Shown here: piece by piece, positions 45,265-54,167 of the stretch
Numbering within the stretch: position 1 is the first letter of the stretch
Layout: each line of letters starts with the position of its first letter
From: Nocardia asteroides
Lineage (GTDB): Bacteria > Actinomycetota > Actinomycetes > Mycobacteriales > Mycobacteriaceae
Reading direction: 5' to 3'
Length of the DNA stretch: 64,000 nt
Assembly: GCA_019930625.1 (NCBI GenBank)
Contig: CP082844.1
Location: 5,518,001-5,582,000, forward strand
Made by a program: the position numbers and the translations under genes
The notes under the pieces: model-generated
The model's database searches: none
What the model was told of the DNA's origin: nothing
What the model saw: only the letters and a program-made list of their open reading frames with translations

Positions 45265-46434
45265 TCACCGTTCGAGCGCCGGCTGGCCTCCCTCGGTGAT
45301 TCGGCATCCCTCGGTTGTCAGGTGTGATGCCGTGCCGAGGACCGCCATGAGGCCGTCGGTGCGCAGAGCGCGGCGCTGCCGCATGGCGCCATTGCCACCG
45401 GCGAGGACCGCCGCAATCGCATCCCGGGTGTGCGCGTAGTCGCCGGATTCCTCGAGACACGGCCGGGTGTAGGAGAGCAGACGATTCAACAGTCGGACTG
45501 CCGGTACCAGGCGCCGTGTTGCTATGTCGAATCCCGAACCCGCGAGGCCGTCGCGTGCTGCTCGCCAGCACGCCGACCGCAGCTGCCCTTGGTCGATCGG
45601 ATCAGCGACCCGACCGCTGTCCACTGCGGCCACGGCCGTGACGACCAGTGCCCGGACCAGCGTCGCCAAGAGCACGGTTTCGGCGACAGTGGCCGGAACG
45701 TCGCTGATACGGATCTCGATCGTGGGGAAGTGCGCGGACAATCGCACGTCCCAGTAGACCATTGCGGTGTCGAGGATGCTTCCGCTCTCGCGAAGCATCT
45801 CGACTGCGTCGTCATAATGGCCGGCCGACCGGAAATACGGCGGTGGCCCAGCGCTGGGCCACCGCGACCATTGAAGATGACGCCAACTGGCGTAGCCCGT
45901 GTCGGAGCCGCCGGTGATGGGGGAGTTCGCAGTCAGCGCCAGGAGGGTCGGCAACCACGGCCGCAGATGGTTGCTGACCTGAACCGCAACCTCCCGGTCG
46001 GGCACACAGACGTGGACGTGGCAACCACAGATCACCTGTTCGGTGAGTTCCCCGAACCACTCCGCCATCCGCCGATACCGCGGTGTCTCGGTCAGGGATC
46101 TGGTCGGCGGAAGCCACAGGGGGACACCCAGGGCAAGCAGCCGGGCTTCGGCCCGCGCCGCCGCCTGCGCTGCCAGAAGCCGCGCCCTACCCAACTCGTC
46201 CCGCAACGCCGGAATAGTCGTGCACACGGGGGTAGAGGTCTCGAGCTGGCATTTGGAGAGCTCCAATTGCACCTCGATGCCCGAAGCTGCGGCTGCGACA
46301 GCGGTGCTGGTCAACGAGGGACGACCAGTGACCGGATCGACCAGAACGAACTCTTCCTCGACGCCGACGGTGAATTGCTCGATCCCGTTACCGCACCGCG
46401 GACCGGACGAATTCATCGACACAGCAGTTGCCAT
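45265..46434 (-). CDS. YbdK-type carboxylate-amine ligase (GCS2 family)
   Basis: 389 residues from ATG at 46434, after GGAGG; the frame is open further upstream but without similarity. Family features are FTVGVEEEFVLVDPVTGRPS, LELSKCQLETSTPVC, GCHVHVCVPDREVAVQVSNH, NSPITGGSDTGYASWRHLQW and RFPTIEIRISDVP-like HFPTIEIRISDVP. It is related to glutamate-cysteine ligase 2; members form gamma-glutamyl amides or similar bonds with ATP. It may support thiol or ergothioneine-like metabolism but this is not shown. Cytoplasmic. Confidence 0.88.
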   Translation of the reverse strand: MATAVSMNSSGPRCGNGIEQFTVGVEEEFVLVDPVTGRPSLTSTAVAAAASGIEVQLELSKCQLETSTPVCTTIPALRDELGRARLLAAQAAARAEARLLALGVPLWLPPTRSLTETPRYRRMAEWFGELTEQVICGCHVHVCVPDREVAVQVSNHLRPWLPTLLALTANSPITGGSDTGYASWRHLQWSRWPSAGPPPYFRSAGHYDDAVEMLRESGSILDTAMVYWDVRLSAHFPTIEIRISDVPATVAETVLLATLVRALVVTAVAAVDSGRVADPIDQGQLRSACWRAARDGLAGSGFDIATRRLVPAVRLLNRLLSYTRPCLEESGDYAHTRDAIAAVLAGGNGAMRQRRALRTDGLMAVLGTASHLTTEGCRITEGGQPALER

Positions 46435-46617
46435 GGCGACCTCCGACCGAACAAATTCCGACCGTCCGACCCGCCGATTCCGGTGCACAGACGTCGAGAC
46501 AACACCATTCGGAGTTCGGACTGTGATCCTCGCGGTTACTCCGCACCGCATCGACCCGCACTCTGACCGAGGATAAAATTCCGTTGCCGTAGAGCAGTGG
46601 CGTGGAAACAACTTACT

Positions 46618-46908
46618 TCAGGATCGGAGAATTCTGGCCTTCTCGGCTTCGAACTCGGTATCGGTAAGCACACCTTGCGCTTTGAGCTGGGCGAGTTCCT
46701 TCAGTGCGGTGATCCGGTCCATCCCCGCACCGGGGCCGGATTGCGGTGCGGGCGCGGGTTGCGGTGCCGCATACTGCGCGTCAGGAGCGTACTGCGCATC
46801 CTGCATGGCCCACCGCTCTCCCTGCCGTCGGGAGACGCGGTTGGAGACAGCGGTCGCAGTTCCGGCGACCATGGCGGTGCGGGCTACGCCGCGAAGCAAA
46901 CCGGGCAT
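46618..46908 (-). CDS. SHOCT domain protein
   Basis: 96 residues. The N-terminus is weakly hydrophobic (GLLRGVARTAMVAGTATAVS), the middle is a repetitive Gln/Ala/Pro linker with two DAQYA repeats, and the last 30 residues are a SHOCT domain (LKELAQLKAQGVLTDTEFEA then EKARIL). SHOCT is a short helical module often on stress or envelope proteins; a role in oligomerisation is assumed. It sits 48 bp beyond the DUF6325 gene on the same strand, so they likely form a unit. Confidence 0.8.
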   Translation of the reverse strand: MPGLLRGVARTAMVAGTATAVSNRVSRRQGERWAMQDAQYAPDAQYAAPQPAPAPQSGPGAGMDRITALKELAQLKAQGVLTDTEFEAEKARILRS

Positions 46909-46956
46909 GATGCTCTCCTTGATCGGTCGAGCTGACGACGCGATTTTGCGTTGTTG

Positions 46957-47409
46957 CTAACGGGTTTCCGTCTCGATAGCGCCGAGCGACGACAAGATGC
47001 TCTGCATTGGGATGCGTCCGGTGGCCACGAGTTCGGCGCCGTTGCGGCGCAGCGCGGACGCGAAGGGCGCCGCCCACCTGTTCTCGTAGATCAGGATCGC
47101 GGCCGAACATCCCGGCTCGAGCGCTCGGCCCGCTTCCCTGCGGTCGGCATCGTCGAGCAGGCCCGATCCCGCCTCCGCGAAGAGGGCGATGTCGATATCC
47201 CCTTCGAGACCGACGTCAGCTATGTCGATTCCGGAGAGGGAGCCGTCGACATCCTTGCGGACGAACGCCAGGTCCAACACTCGGATAATGCCGCGCTCGA
47301 CGAGGTCGCGCAGCAACGGTAGCGCCGAACCGTTCGGAGGCCTATCGGCTGGGAATTCGATCACGAGATAATCGACGGGACCTAATGCGTCGATATCGGT
47401 TTCGGTCAC
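46957..47409 (-). CDS. DUF6325 family protein
   Basis: 150 residues from GTG at 47409, shortly after AGAAAGG. The opening DALGPVDYLVIEFPADRPPN and the later IRVLDLAFVRKDVDGSLSG, then ALFAEAGSGLLDDAD and AILIYENRWAAPFASALRR are typical of this DUF1269-like group. Function is unknown. It is followed immediately by a SHOCT protein, a combination that recurs in actinobacteria. An inverted repeat 26 bp upstream may regulate it. Confidence 0.82.
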   Translation of the reverse strand: MTETDIDALGPVDYLVIEFPADRPPNGSALPLLRDLVERGIIRVLDLAFVRKDVDGSLSGIDIADVGLEGDIDIALFAEAGSGLLDDADRREAGRALEPGCSAAILIYENRWAAPFASALRRNGAELVATGRIPMQSILSSLGAIETETR

Positions 47410-47434
47410 TGTAGCCTTCTTTCTGTAACGAATA

Positions 47435-47454
47435 AGAGTCGTATCAGCGACTCT
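47435..47454. promoter_or_regulatory. 7-bp inverted repeat upstream of DUF6325-SHOCT
   Basis: AGAGTCG-TATCAG-CGACTCT, perfect, in an AT-richer stretch 26-45 bp before the DUF6325 start. It may be an operator or a 5'-leader hairpin. The following 47455-47983 (529 bp) has no gene I can support; one plus-strand frame there lacks motifs. Confidence 0.4.
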
Positions 47455-47983
47455 CACAGAAGCTGCTTCCAGTTCACTGCGGGATCGAGTGCCGTCGATT
47501 CGAGAAATCGTCGGCGTCAGTGGTGCTAATCTGAGTCCTAGCGTACGCCCTGACCGTCACCAGGTCGCTGATTCCAGCCGGACCTCGAAAGTCCTGGCCC
47601 GTATTGATCCGGCGTTGATAGCACATGCTGCTTCTATGCAGAGTTCTACTGGAACGGGACCCGCCTGGCGGTTAGGACGCAGGTGTGATCCGGCGCTGTA
47701 TCAACCCCTGTGGCGGACCCGAATCATCGCCCTCGGCGTAGGGGCGATCCGGTCCGTCTCGACCTGGAACCTCGCGCCCTCGGCGGACCGCACCGCCGAG
47801 ACCGGGGCGGCGCCGTCCTCACCCGAGACCGGGCCGGCGCCGCCAACCCCGACCGCACGACAGCGGTTGCCGCAGTTGCTCGTGGCCGACGAAAAGTAGG
47901 TGCTGAGGCACGGACAACCGCCACCATCGTCTCAGTGGATGTCGGACCACTGCCCGTATTCGTTCGCGAAGTGAGGGGTACCG

Positions 47984-49390
47984 ATGGCTCCCGAGAACAC
48001 GCACGGCGGCAAGTTGAGCGCCGACGAACGCGCCGAACTCGAGCGGCTGCGGGCAGAAGTGGCCGCACTGCGGACGAAGGGCCCGGCCGCGGCGGCGCCG
48101 GTACGCCGGCCGCCCCGACATGGGTGGCGGTGGACCGCGGTGGCGATCTTGACGGTGCTGGTCGCAGTTCTGGCGATCACCACCGTAGTGTCGCGGTACG
48201 TACGCGGCGAGGTCCTCGACACCGACCGGTACCTGAGCACAGTGGCGCCGCTGGGCTCGAATCCGATACTGCAGACCGAGGTCTCCGACACGATCACCGA
48301 CGAGATCTTCACCCGCGTCGACATCGAGGGCCTCACCACGGACGCGCTGGCCGCCCTCACCGACGCCGTCCCGGCGACCGCGAACCGGCCGCGGGTGGAT
48401 CGCGCGGTCGAAGGGCTGGCGCCGGTGATCACCCAGCAAGCCCGCAGCTTCGTCAACGACACCGTGCTGTCGTTCGTGCGCAGTGACCAATTCGAGGACC
48501 TGTGGCTGCAAGCCAACCGCGCTGCCCACACCGCCTTGGTGGCCGCGGCGACCGGGCACGTCGGCCCGGAGTCGGTGACCGTCGACGAGAACGGCACGGT
48601 GACCCTCTCCCTGGCCACGGTGATCGACAACGTCAAAGCCCGGCTGCTCGACCGCGGCTTCACCTTTGCCGAGAAAGTCCCCGCGGTCGACAAACAATTC
48701 GTGCTGTTCCGATCTCCGGAACTCGTGCGGGCTCAGCAGGCGGTCGACGCGCTCGACAAAGCCTCGGCAGTGCTGCCGTGGGTGACGATCGCGGCCGCGA
48801 TCGCCGCGATCGTCACGCCACCGCCGGGTCATCGACGCCGCGCCCTGGCCTTCGTCGGACTCGGCATCGCGGCGGGCATGCTCGTCCTGGCCATCGCGCT
48901 GATCGTCGCCCGGGCACTGTATGTGGACAAGATTCCGCCTGACGTGCTGTCACCGGGCGCTGCCACGGCGATTATCGACACGATGCTGGTGCCGCTGCGA
49001 AGCGCGTTGCGCGCGGTCGCCGTACTCGGCCTGGCGATCGCACTGGGCGCTTACCTCACCGGAAACTCGGCCTCCGCCGTCGCGGTGCGCAGTGGGTTCG
49101 AACGTGGCGTGGACGCGGTGCAGCGCATCCGGCGATCGCGTCCGCCCAACCCGGTCGAAGCTTGGGCTTTCCGGGCCCGCACCGCGCTGCGATGGGCGAT
49201 CATCGGTGTCGCCGCGCTCCTACTGATGTTCTGGCGCTACCCCACCGGACTGGTGGTGGTGTGGGTCCTCCTCGGCGCGCTGCTCGCGCTGCTCGCGCTG
49301 GAACTGCTGATCCGGCCCGCCCGTGCCTGGCAGGACAAGTCCGATGCGAACAACGCCACCGGGACACGGCCGGGACCGGTCGGCGCCTGA
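47984..49390 (+). CDS. Large membrane protein of unknown function
   Basis: 468 residues, with GTGAGGGG before ATG. A coiled-coil-like start (SADERAELERLRAEVAALRT) precedes helix 1 (WTAVAILTVLVAVLAITTVV). A long extracytoplasmic domain (about 70-260: YLSTVAPLGSNPILQTEVSD; TLSLATVIDNVKARLLDRGF) follows. Four or more helices are at about 265-350 and 400-445 (FVGLGIAAGMLVLAIALIVA; GLVVVWVLLGALLALLALEL). This organisation is common in Streptomyces and Nocardia, but I know of no characterised member. A wall-sensing role is a guess. Confidence 0.7.
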   Translation: MAPENTHGGKLSADERAELERLRAEVAALRTKGPAAAAPVRRPPRHGWRWTAVAILTVLVAVLAITTVVSRYVRGEVLDTDRYLSTVAPLGSNPILQTEVSDTITDEIFTRVDIEGLTTDALAALTDAVPATANRPRVDRAVEGLAPVITQQARSFVNDTVLSFVRSDQFEDLWLQANRAAHTALVAAATGHVGPESVTVDENGTVTLSLATVIDNVKARLLDRGFTFAEKVPAVDKQFVLFRSPELVRAQQAVDALDKASAVLPWVTIAAAIAAIVTPPPGHRRRALAFVGLGIAAGMLVLAIALIVARALYVDKIPPDVLSPGAATAIIDTMLVPLRSALRAVAVLGLAIALGAYLTGNSASAVAVRSGFERGVDAVQRIRRSRPPNPVEAWAFRARTALRWAIIGVAALLLMFWRYPTGLVVVWVLLGALLALLALELLIRPARAWQDKSDANNATGTRPGPVGA

Positions 49391-49475
49391 CTCGACCGTC
49401 CTCGCCCTCCGGTGCAGGGTTTGTCGCGGTTGCCCTCCTTGCCGGGGCCGAGAGAGTTGTGCGGTGCGAATCGGG

Positions 49476-49880
49476 TCAGACGCGGCGGGGATGCCACGTC
49501 GTCACCGCCCAGATCACGACGACGTTCAAGGCGATCACGACGATCGACCACCATGGGTAGTAGGGCAGCCACAGGAAGTTCGCGAGGATGGACAGCGCTG
49601 CGAGGAACACAGCGATCACTCTCGCCCACATGGCCCCGGACATCAGTCCGGCCGCCGCGATCACCAGCAGGATCCCGAGAACCAGATGGATCCAACCCCA
49701 GGTGGTGGTGTTGAACTGGTAGGTGTATCCGGGCGTGGCCACGAAAACTTCATCCTTGGCGATGGCGGAGATTCCTTCCAAGATCGACAAGATGCCGACT
49801 GCCATCAGCAGGATGGCGGCGCCGATGGATGTACCGGCCGCGACCGCCTGCCCAACGGAGCGCTGATCGGTTGCTGACAT
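49476..49880 (-). CDS. DUF7144 family membrane protein (paralogue B)
   Basis: 134 residues with the same four-helix plan as the gene at 38520-38918: GTSIGAAILLMAVGILSILE, TTWGWIHLVLGILLVIAAAG, WARVIAVFLAALSILANFLW and WWSIVVIALNVVVIWAVTTW, with the mark LPYYPWWSI. Most residues outside the N-terminus match the other copy. Starts at ATG after AAAGGTG. Possibly shares regulation with the other copy. Function unknown. Confidence 0.83.
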   Translation of the reverse strand: MSATDQRSVGQAVAAGTSIGAAILLMAVGILSILEGISAIAKDEVFVATPGYTYQFNTTTWGWIHLVLGILLVIAAAGLMSGAMWARVIAVFLAALSILANFLWLPYYPWWSIVVIALNVVVIWAVTTWHPRRV

Positions 49881-49946
49881 GGTGAATCACCTTTCATCAT
49901 TTCGTGCGGCATTCGGTTTGGCCTCGGCTGACTGTTCGATGCGGTG

Positions 49947-50963
49947 TCACTTCATGAGTGCGACGTTGCGCCAGAAGTTGATGAGGCTGTCGGTTCCTCC
50001 GAACAGGGTGGTGAAGTTGGTCGAGTCGACTATGAGGATGTCGCCGGCGCGTCGGTCGGTGGGCGGCAACCAGATAAGGGTGTTGAATTCGGTATTGCCC
50101 TCGGCGGTGAAGGGGTGGGGCCGGTCGAGGTCGATGGGCTGGCGGGCGAGCAGCCGCACGGATTCGCTCGCGGGTGCGGTGAGGTGATAGTGCGGTAGGT
50201 GGGGGTGGAAGTTGAACGTGGTGACGTTCTCGAGCAGATGCAGGGCGTCGAGGTCGCGGAATGTTGTCAGAGGCGCGATGGATTTCGTGTGTCGGACGAC
50301 GGCGGGACGGAGCCCGTACATGTTGCGCACCGGAATGTCGAGGGCTCTCATCAGTGAGCGGGTGTAGGCGCTGAAGCGTTGTTGGCGTGGTGTCAGTGTG
50401 TCGCCGTGGTGGTCGTATTCGACTTGGCGTTGCTGGAGGTCGTCGGTGCGGCCGACGTCGTGGTGGGGCGCCAGGAGCAGACAGGTGTCCTCGCGTCGTA
50501 GCCAGTCGTCGATGGCTGCGATCTCCTCGGGGGAGGCTGCTGCCTGACCGACTACGTGGTCGAGACCGAAGACCATGAGGGTGTCGGTGTCGGCGAGGAT
50601 TCGTTCGTCGATGGGTAGTTCGAATCCGGCTTGATCGATACGCTGGAAGACTGGGACGGGGTGGCCGGTGGCCTCGGCGGCGAGCTGCTGGAAAGTGAGA
50701 GTGGAGCGGTGGAACAGCTCCAGTGTTCCCGCGATGCCTTGCAAGAAGTGGGCGGTGTCGTATTCGGGTGCCTCGTAGGCCGGCCAGGTGGCCTGGCGTA
50801 CTTCGGTCATGGTGGAGAAGCGGTTGTCCAGCGCGGCAGGGTCGCGCTGGGCTTCCCAGGGGTAGCTCCAGGTCCAGTAGATGCTCAATCGGCGTCTACC
50901 GGGAGTGTAGGTGCGTGGCAGCTGGGATTGGTTGTAAGTGCGCGCCGGGGTGATGGTGCTCAT
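49947..50963 (-). CDS. Third gene of the DyP operon, unknown function
   Basis: 338 residues from ATG at 50963, overlapping the DyP stop by 4 nt and preceded by GAGG. The N-terminal part contains SIYWTWSYPWEAQRDP. Then comes a segment (DTLMVFGLDHVVGQAAASPE, followed by DDWLRREDTCLLLAPHHDVG) with the look of a class I glutamine-amidotransferase/ThuA-like fold. A C-terminal region follows with GDILIVDSTNFTTLFGGTDS. There is no signal peptide and no membrane helix. I do not know the family. Tight coupling with a DyP peroxidase implies a role in the same reaction or in handling its product. Confidence 0.7.
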   Translation of the reverse strand: MSTITPARTYNQSQLPRTYTPGRRRLSIYWTWSYPWEAQRDPAALDNRFSTMTEVRQATWPAYEAPEYDTAHFLQGIAGTLELFHRSTLTFQQLAAEATGHPVPVFQRIDQAGFELPIDERILADTDTLMVFGLDHVVGQAAASPEEIAAIDDWLRREDTCLLLAPHHDVGRTDDLQQRQVEYDHHGDTLTPRQQRFSAYTRSLMRALDIPVRNMYGLRPAVVRHTKSIAPLTTFRDLDALHLLENVTTFNFHPHLPHYHLTAPASESVRLLARQPIDLDRPHPFTAEGNTEFNTLIWLPPTDRRAGDILIVDSTNFTTLFGGTDSLINFWRNVALMK

Positions 50964-52294
50964 GGTGCTACCTCGTTGTCGGTGAGGGTGCAGAGGTAAC
51001 GCAGGGCGCGAAGTCCGGGCAGGAAGAAGTACGCGCCACCCATGAGGGTCGTGAACGCCGGCAATCCTTTGATTGTCTTGCGAATCGGGCGTTTGGGGAT
51101 CTTGTATTCGAGGGTTCCGTCTTGATTGCCGATGATCGGGTCGCGCTCGTTGCCGAGTTCGTGGAAGGTTTTGTCGTTGATCCACACGTTCTGGGCGAAC
51201 TCGAATTGGCGTACCAGGCTTGCACACAGCACGAAGGCCGCGATTCCGCGCTCGGCGCCATCCTCGGGTACGCCTTCCGGGAGGTGCGGTCCGTAGGTGG
51301 CGCCGCGGCGGATCAGGCGTCTGCGTCGCATGTTGACCGCGGTGTCGCGGGGATTCAGTCTGCGGATGTGCGAACCCAGTGGCGCCGCGTAGCCGTAGGG
51401 GTCCATTTCTTTGTAGTTGAAGTCGTTGTTGCGCTGCATGTCAGCCCCGAGTTCGGGGTCGTCCTTCTCGGGGGCGAGCACCAAGGGGGCGCCGCTTCGC
51501 CAGCGGCCCATCAATTTCGCGGCCAGCAACTCTTGCTCCTCAGGGGTGTCGGTGCGCTCGGCCAGGAAATCGCGAAATCGCCCGACGTGTTCCTGCAGGC
51601 GCCGGTAGGCCATGTAGCTTCCGTTGCGCGACAACCCCTCCGGTTGCGGCAGTCCGGCCGGAGGGCCGTCCTCGTCGGGATATCCCAGGATGAACTCTCC
51701 AGCTTTGATCGGGGCGCCCGTGCCCGGCGTCGGCTGTTCACCGGAGTCTTCGATCACCGGCTGCGACAACCGGTCGCGGTAGCCGAAATGGTCGTGCGCG
51801 TATTCCAACGGCGGAACGGCCGCAACATCCAGCGACGAGAGCACGGTTACTCCAGCGCAGCGGTCGACCAGTTGGTCGTGAGCTCGGCTGCCGCGAACAC
51901 GTTCGGCGTCGTCGCGGGCGAACAGTATGGCGATAGCGTGCAGATTGTCACCGGCCAATCCACCGACCCAGTGGTCGGGGTGATCGAGCCCGATGTCACC
52001 GAGGATGTCTGCCCGTGCTGCCATGCCTTGCCGGAACTCGTCGGGGAACGTCGCCAGCGACCGATGGGGCACGCCGAGTGCACGCAGCCCGGTCCAGGTG
52101 AACGCGAGTGTCACCCAGCTGCGGTCGGTGCTCACGCGGCGCTGTGCGGCGGCCGCCGAGGCGACACGGTCGACCATGCCGGACAGCCACGCACGCCCAC
52201 CGTCAGCACTGTCGAACGACAGGAAGTCGTAGCGTCCGGTCAGCGCGGGGACGCGGGTCAGCAGAAGGTGCTGGATGTCGTCGATTTCGAGCAT
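50960..52294 (-). CDS. DyP-type heme peroxidase
   Basis: 444 residues from ATG at 52294 (GAGGT upstream). Features of the class P/C DyP family are visible: the GxxDG region as HFGYRDRLSQPVIEDSG (Asp kept; the second Gly is Arg) and the proximal heme His in YAAPLGSHIRRLNPRD. WINDKTFHELGNERDPIIGN is near the C-terminus. DyP enzymes oxidise dyes, aromatics or lignin-like substrates with H2O2. No Tat signal and no encapsulin-targeting tail (ending LTDNEVAP) are evident, so a cytoplasmic enzyme is likely. It is central in a three-gene operon. Confidence 0.88.
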   Translation of the reverse strand: MLEIDDIQHLLLTRVPALTGRYDFLSFDSADGGRAWLSGMVDRVASAAAAQRRVSTDRSWVTLAFTWTGLRALGVPHRSLATFPDEFRQGMAARADILGDIGLDHPDHWVGGLAGDNLHAIAILFARDDAERVRGSRAHDQLVDRCAGVTVLSSLDVAAVPPLEYAHDHFGYRDRLSQPVIEDSGEQPTPGTGAPIKAGEFILGYPDEDGPPAGLPQPEGLSRNGSYMAYRRLQEHVGRFRDFLAERTDTPEEQELLAAKLMGRWRSGAPLVLAPEKDDPELGADMQRNNDFNYKEMDPYGYAAPLGSHIRRLNPRDTAVNMRRRRLIRRGATYGPHLPEGVPEDGAERGIAAFVLCASLVRQFEFAQNVWINDKTFHELGNERDPIIGNQDGTLEYKIPKRPIRKTIKGLPAFTTLMGGAYFFLPGLRALRYLCTLTDNEVAP

Positions 52295-52311
52295 CAACGT
52301 ACCTCGTGGTG

Positions 52312-52872
52312 CTACTGCATCTGGTCGAGCATGTCGGAGAACGCCGCCTTCACGCGCAGTGCCTTCTTGATCTCTTCCGCGGTCACATATGGGTACTCGC
52401 CGTACTCCAGGAAGCTTGGAAATTGATGCTCACGGAAGAACTCGACGACCGCGTCGGTATCGGTTTTCCAGTCCTCGGGGAACCCCTCGAGGTTGACGAA
52501 GACGGTCGTGATACCTGTCGACAGGAACAGGGCGATGGCGTCTTCGACGTACTTGTCGAAGTCGGTGTCGAAGATCCCCTGATACTGGAAACACAGCCCG
52601 TCACCGAGGTCGAACAGCACCCAGCGCAGGTAGTGCAGCCGCAGCGGCGCCAGCACAGTGGGGTCTTCTTCGACTGCGGCCGCGAGCTGTTCACCGTAGT
52701 CCCGGATCGCCGCCTCACGGCCGGGTTTGACCTTCGCGATGATCGAGAAGCCGTAGTTGGCCGGTGTGCGGGGGAATATCGGCCCGTACCGGCCCTGCTC
52801 GAGTTCGAAGTATCCTTCCTTCGGAATGGTCATCGCCCTCGGCTTGGACCAATCCCCATTACCTGTGGTCAT
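52312..52872 (-). CDS. First gene of the DyP operon, ABM/Dabb-like protein
   Basis: 186 residues from ATG at 52872, with GGAGG upstream; the frame is open further upstream but without a ribosome site. The sequence contains NYGFSIIAKVKPGREAAIRD followed by YGEQLA, and LDLGDGLCFQYQGIFDTDFD-like RWVLFDLGDGLCFQYQGIFD with ITTVFVNLEGFPEDW. This resembles ferredoxin-like alpha+beta proteins such as antibiotic-biosynthesis monooxygenases, possibly as two repeats. There is no motif for a cofactor. Only 17 bp separate it from the DyP gene. Possibly a partner that binds or processes the DyP substrate. Confidence 0.68.
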   Translation of the reverse strand: MTTGNGDWSKPRAMTIPKEGYFELEQGRYGPIFPRTPANYGFSIIAKVKPGREAAIRDYGEQLAAAVEEDPTVLAPLRLHYLRWVLFDLGDGLCFQYQGIFDTDFDKYVEDAIALFLSTGITTVFVNLEGFPEDWKTDTDAVVEFFREHQFPSFLEYGEYPYVTAEEIKKALRVKAAFSDMLDQMQ

Positions 52873-53528
52873 GTCCACCTCCGTCTCCAGCGGTGTGGCT
52901 CCAGTGGCAGGGTCACGAACAAGTGGTCCCATAGCGGCCGATCTGCCACAAACGACCCCATAATCAATGATGTGTTCGGCGAACATAGTGAGCATCATCG
53001 TGGGCGTGGGGCCGCCCAGCCAGGCGAGCGAGTCCTGTCACTTCGGCAGTTGGAGAAACCTTCATCGGAATCGCAATCAACGCGGTGTGAAAGGAATCGC
53101 GCAGAACACACCGCGGCCAGTGGCGTGATGGGTGGTATCGACAACTGGCGCAGAGATGGTCCGGCCACCACAGACCGCCTCACGGCGGTTCTCACGCGTC
53201 GAGTCTAGCAGGCGAGCTATCCCGTGATCATGTTCCGTACCGATGTTTACTCGACACTCGAACAGTCCGTTGCACCTCGGAAGGAGTCGCTACTCAGGTA
53301 CTATTTGCTCGGTGTTTACTCGTTGAGTGCGGCGTCGAAGACCCACAGTGCTCATTTCGGGCCGGGTCCCCAAGCTGTCACCAAAGTGCGATGTGGAAAT
53401 GAGCATTCGCAAAGAAAACAAAAGTTCGCTCTTCGACCGAGGGACCGACCAGCGGTCCGATTCAGGTCGCGATCGGCCGCGACTGCTGACAACGACACGG
53501 GACAGACCCGCCCGAGGAGGTTCACAGC
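52873..53528. other. Divergent region between the DyP operon and SHOCT gene
   Basis: 656 bp, AT-richer in places. TGTTTACTCG occurs twice, at about 53244-53253 and 53311-53320, which may be a binding site or promoter element. No gene with a motif was seen; a plus-strand frame from 53224 has no ribosome site and no similarity. Confidence 0.4.
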
Positions 53529-53939
53529 ATGGATTCGTTTTGGGATTACGTGTGGTACACGATCTTGGTGTTCGCCTTCGTGGCGTATCTGATCGTGCTG
53601 TTCCAGATTCTCGTGGATCTGTTCCGTGACCACTCCGTCTCAGGCTTCGCCAAAGCCGTGTGGGTGATCGCCCTGGTGGTGTTGCCGTACTTGACGGCGC
53701 TGGTGTACCTCATCGTCCGCGGGCGGGGCATGGCGCTGCGCGCCCAACAGACGCAGGCAGAAGCGAAGCAGGCCACCGATCAGTACATCCGGCAGGTCGC
53801 GGGCAAGTCCCCCGCCGAGAACATCGCCGACGCCAAGGCCCTTCACGACTCCGGTGTCATCAACGACGTGGAATTCGAGCAACTGAAGGCCCAGGCATTG
53901 GGGCATCCGGCTTCGGCGCGCAACGCGTCTACCGGCTAG
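53529..53939 (+). CDS. PLDc_N-SHOCT membrane protein
   Basis: 136 residues, with GAGGAGG upstream of ATG. Two helices (WYTILVFAFVAYLIVLFQIL and AKAVWVIALVVLPYLTALVY) form a PLDc_N membrane module. A Gln-rich coil follows (RAQQTQAEAKQATDQYIRQV), then a SHOCT end (ADAKALHDSGVINDVEFEQL then KAQAL). Proteins of this plan are common in actinobacterial stress loci; no enzymatic activity is expected. It starts divergently from the DyP operon. Confidence 0.85.
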   Translation: MDSFWDYVWYTILVFAFVAYLIVLFQILVDLFRDHSVSGFAKAVWVIALVVLPYLTALVYLIVRGRGMALRAQQTQAEAKQATDQYIRQVAGKSPAENIADAKALHDSGVINDVEFEQLKAQALGHPASARNASTG

Positions 53940-54167
53940 TGACACGGCGGCGTTCCCCGTTGCCCGGCGTCGGTTGGTAGTCCGACCCCATGACCAGCTA
54001 CCGCGGCAGGGCGGAGGGAAGCACCCGGTAGCGGTGGCCGGTAGGGTCTCGCGCCGCGGCGATGGTCTCCGCGGCCCACACGAAGCATGAAAGCCGCTTG
54101 CCTTGGGGAACCGGCTGGTTCGAGCGGCGGCAACGAGACCGACAGCGCCCGGCGTTGCGCACGTTGG

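Noticed and set aside
50960..52294. DyP as encapsulin cargo
   Set aside because: The C-terminus lacks a recognisable targeting peptide and no encapsulin shell gene is in the window.
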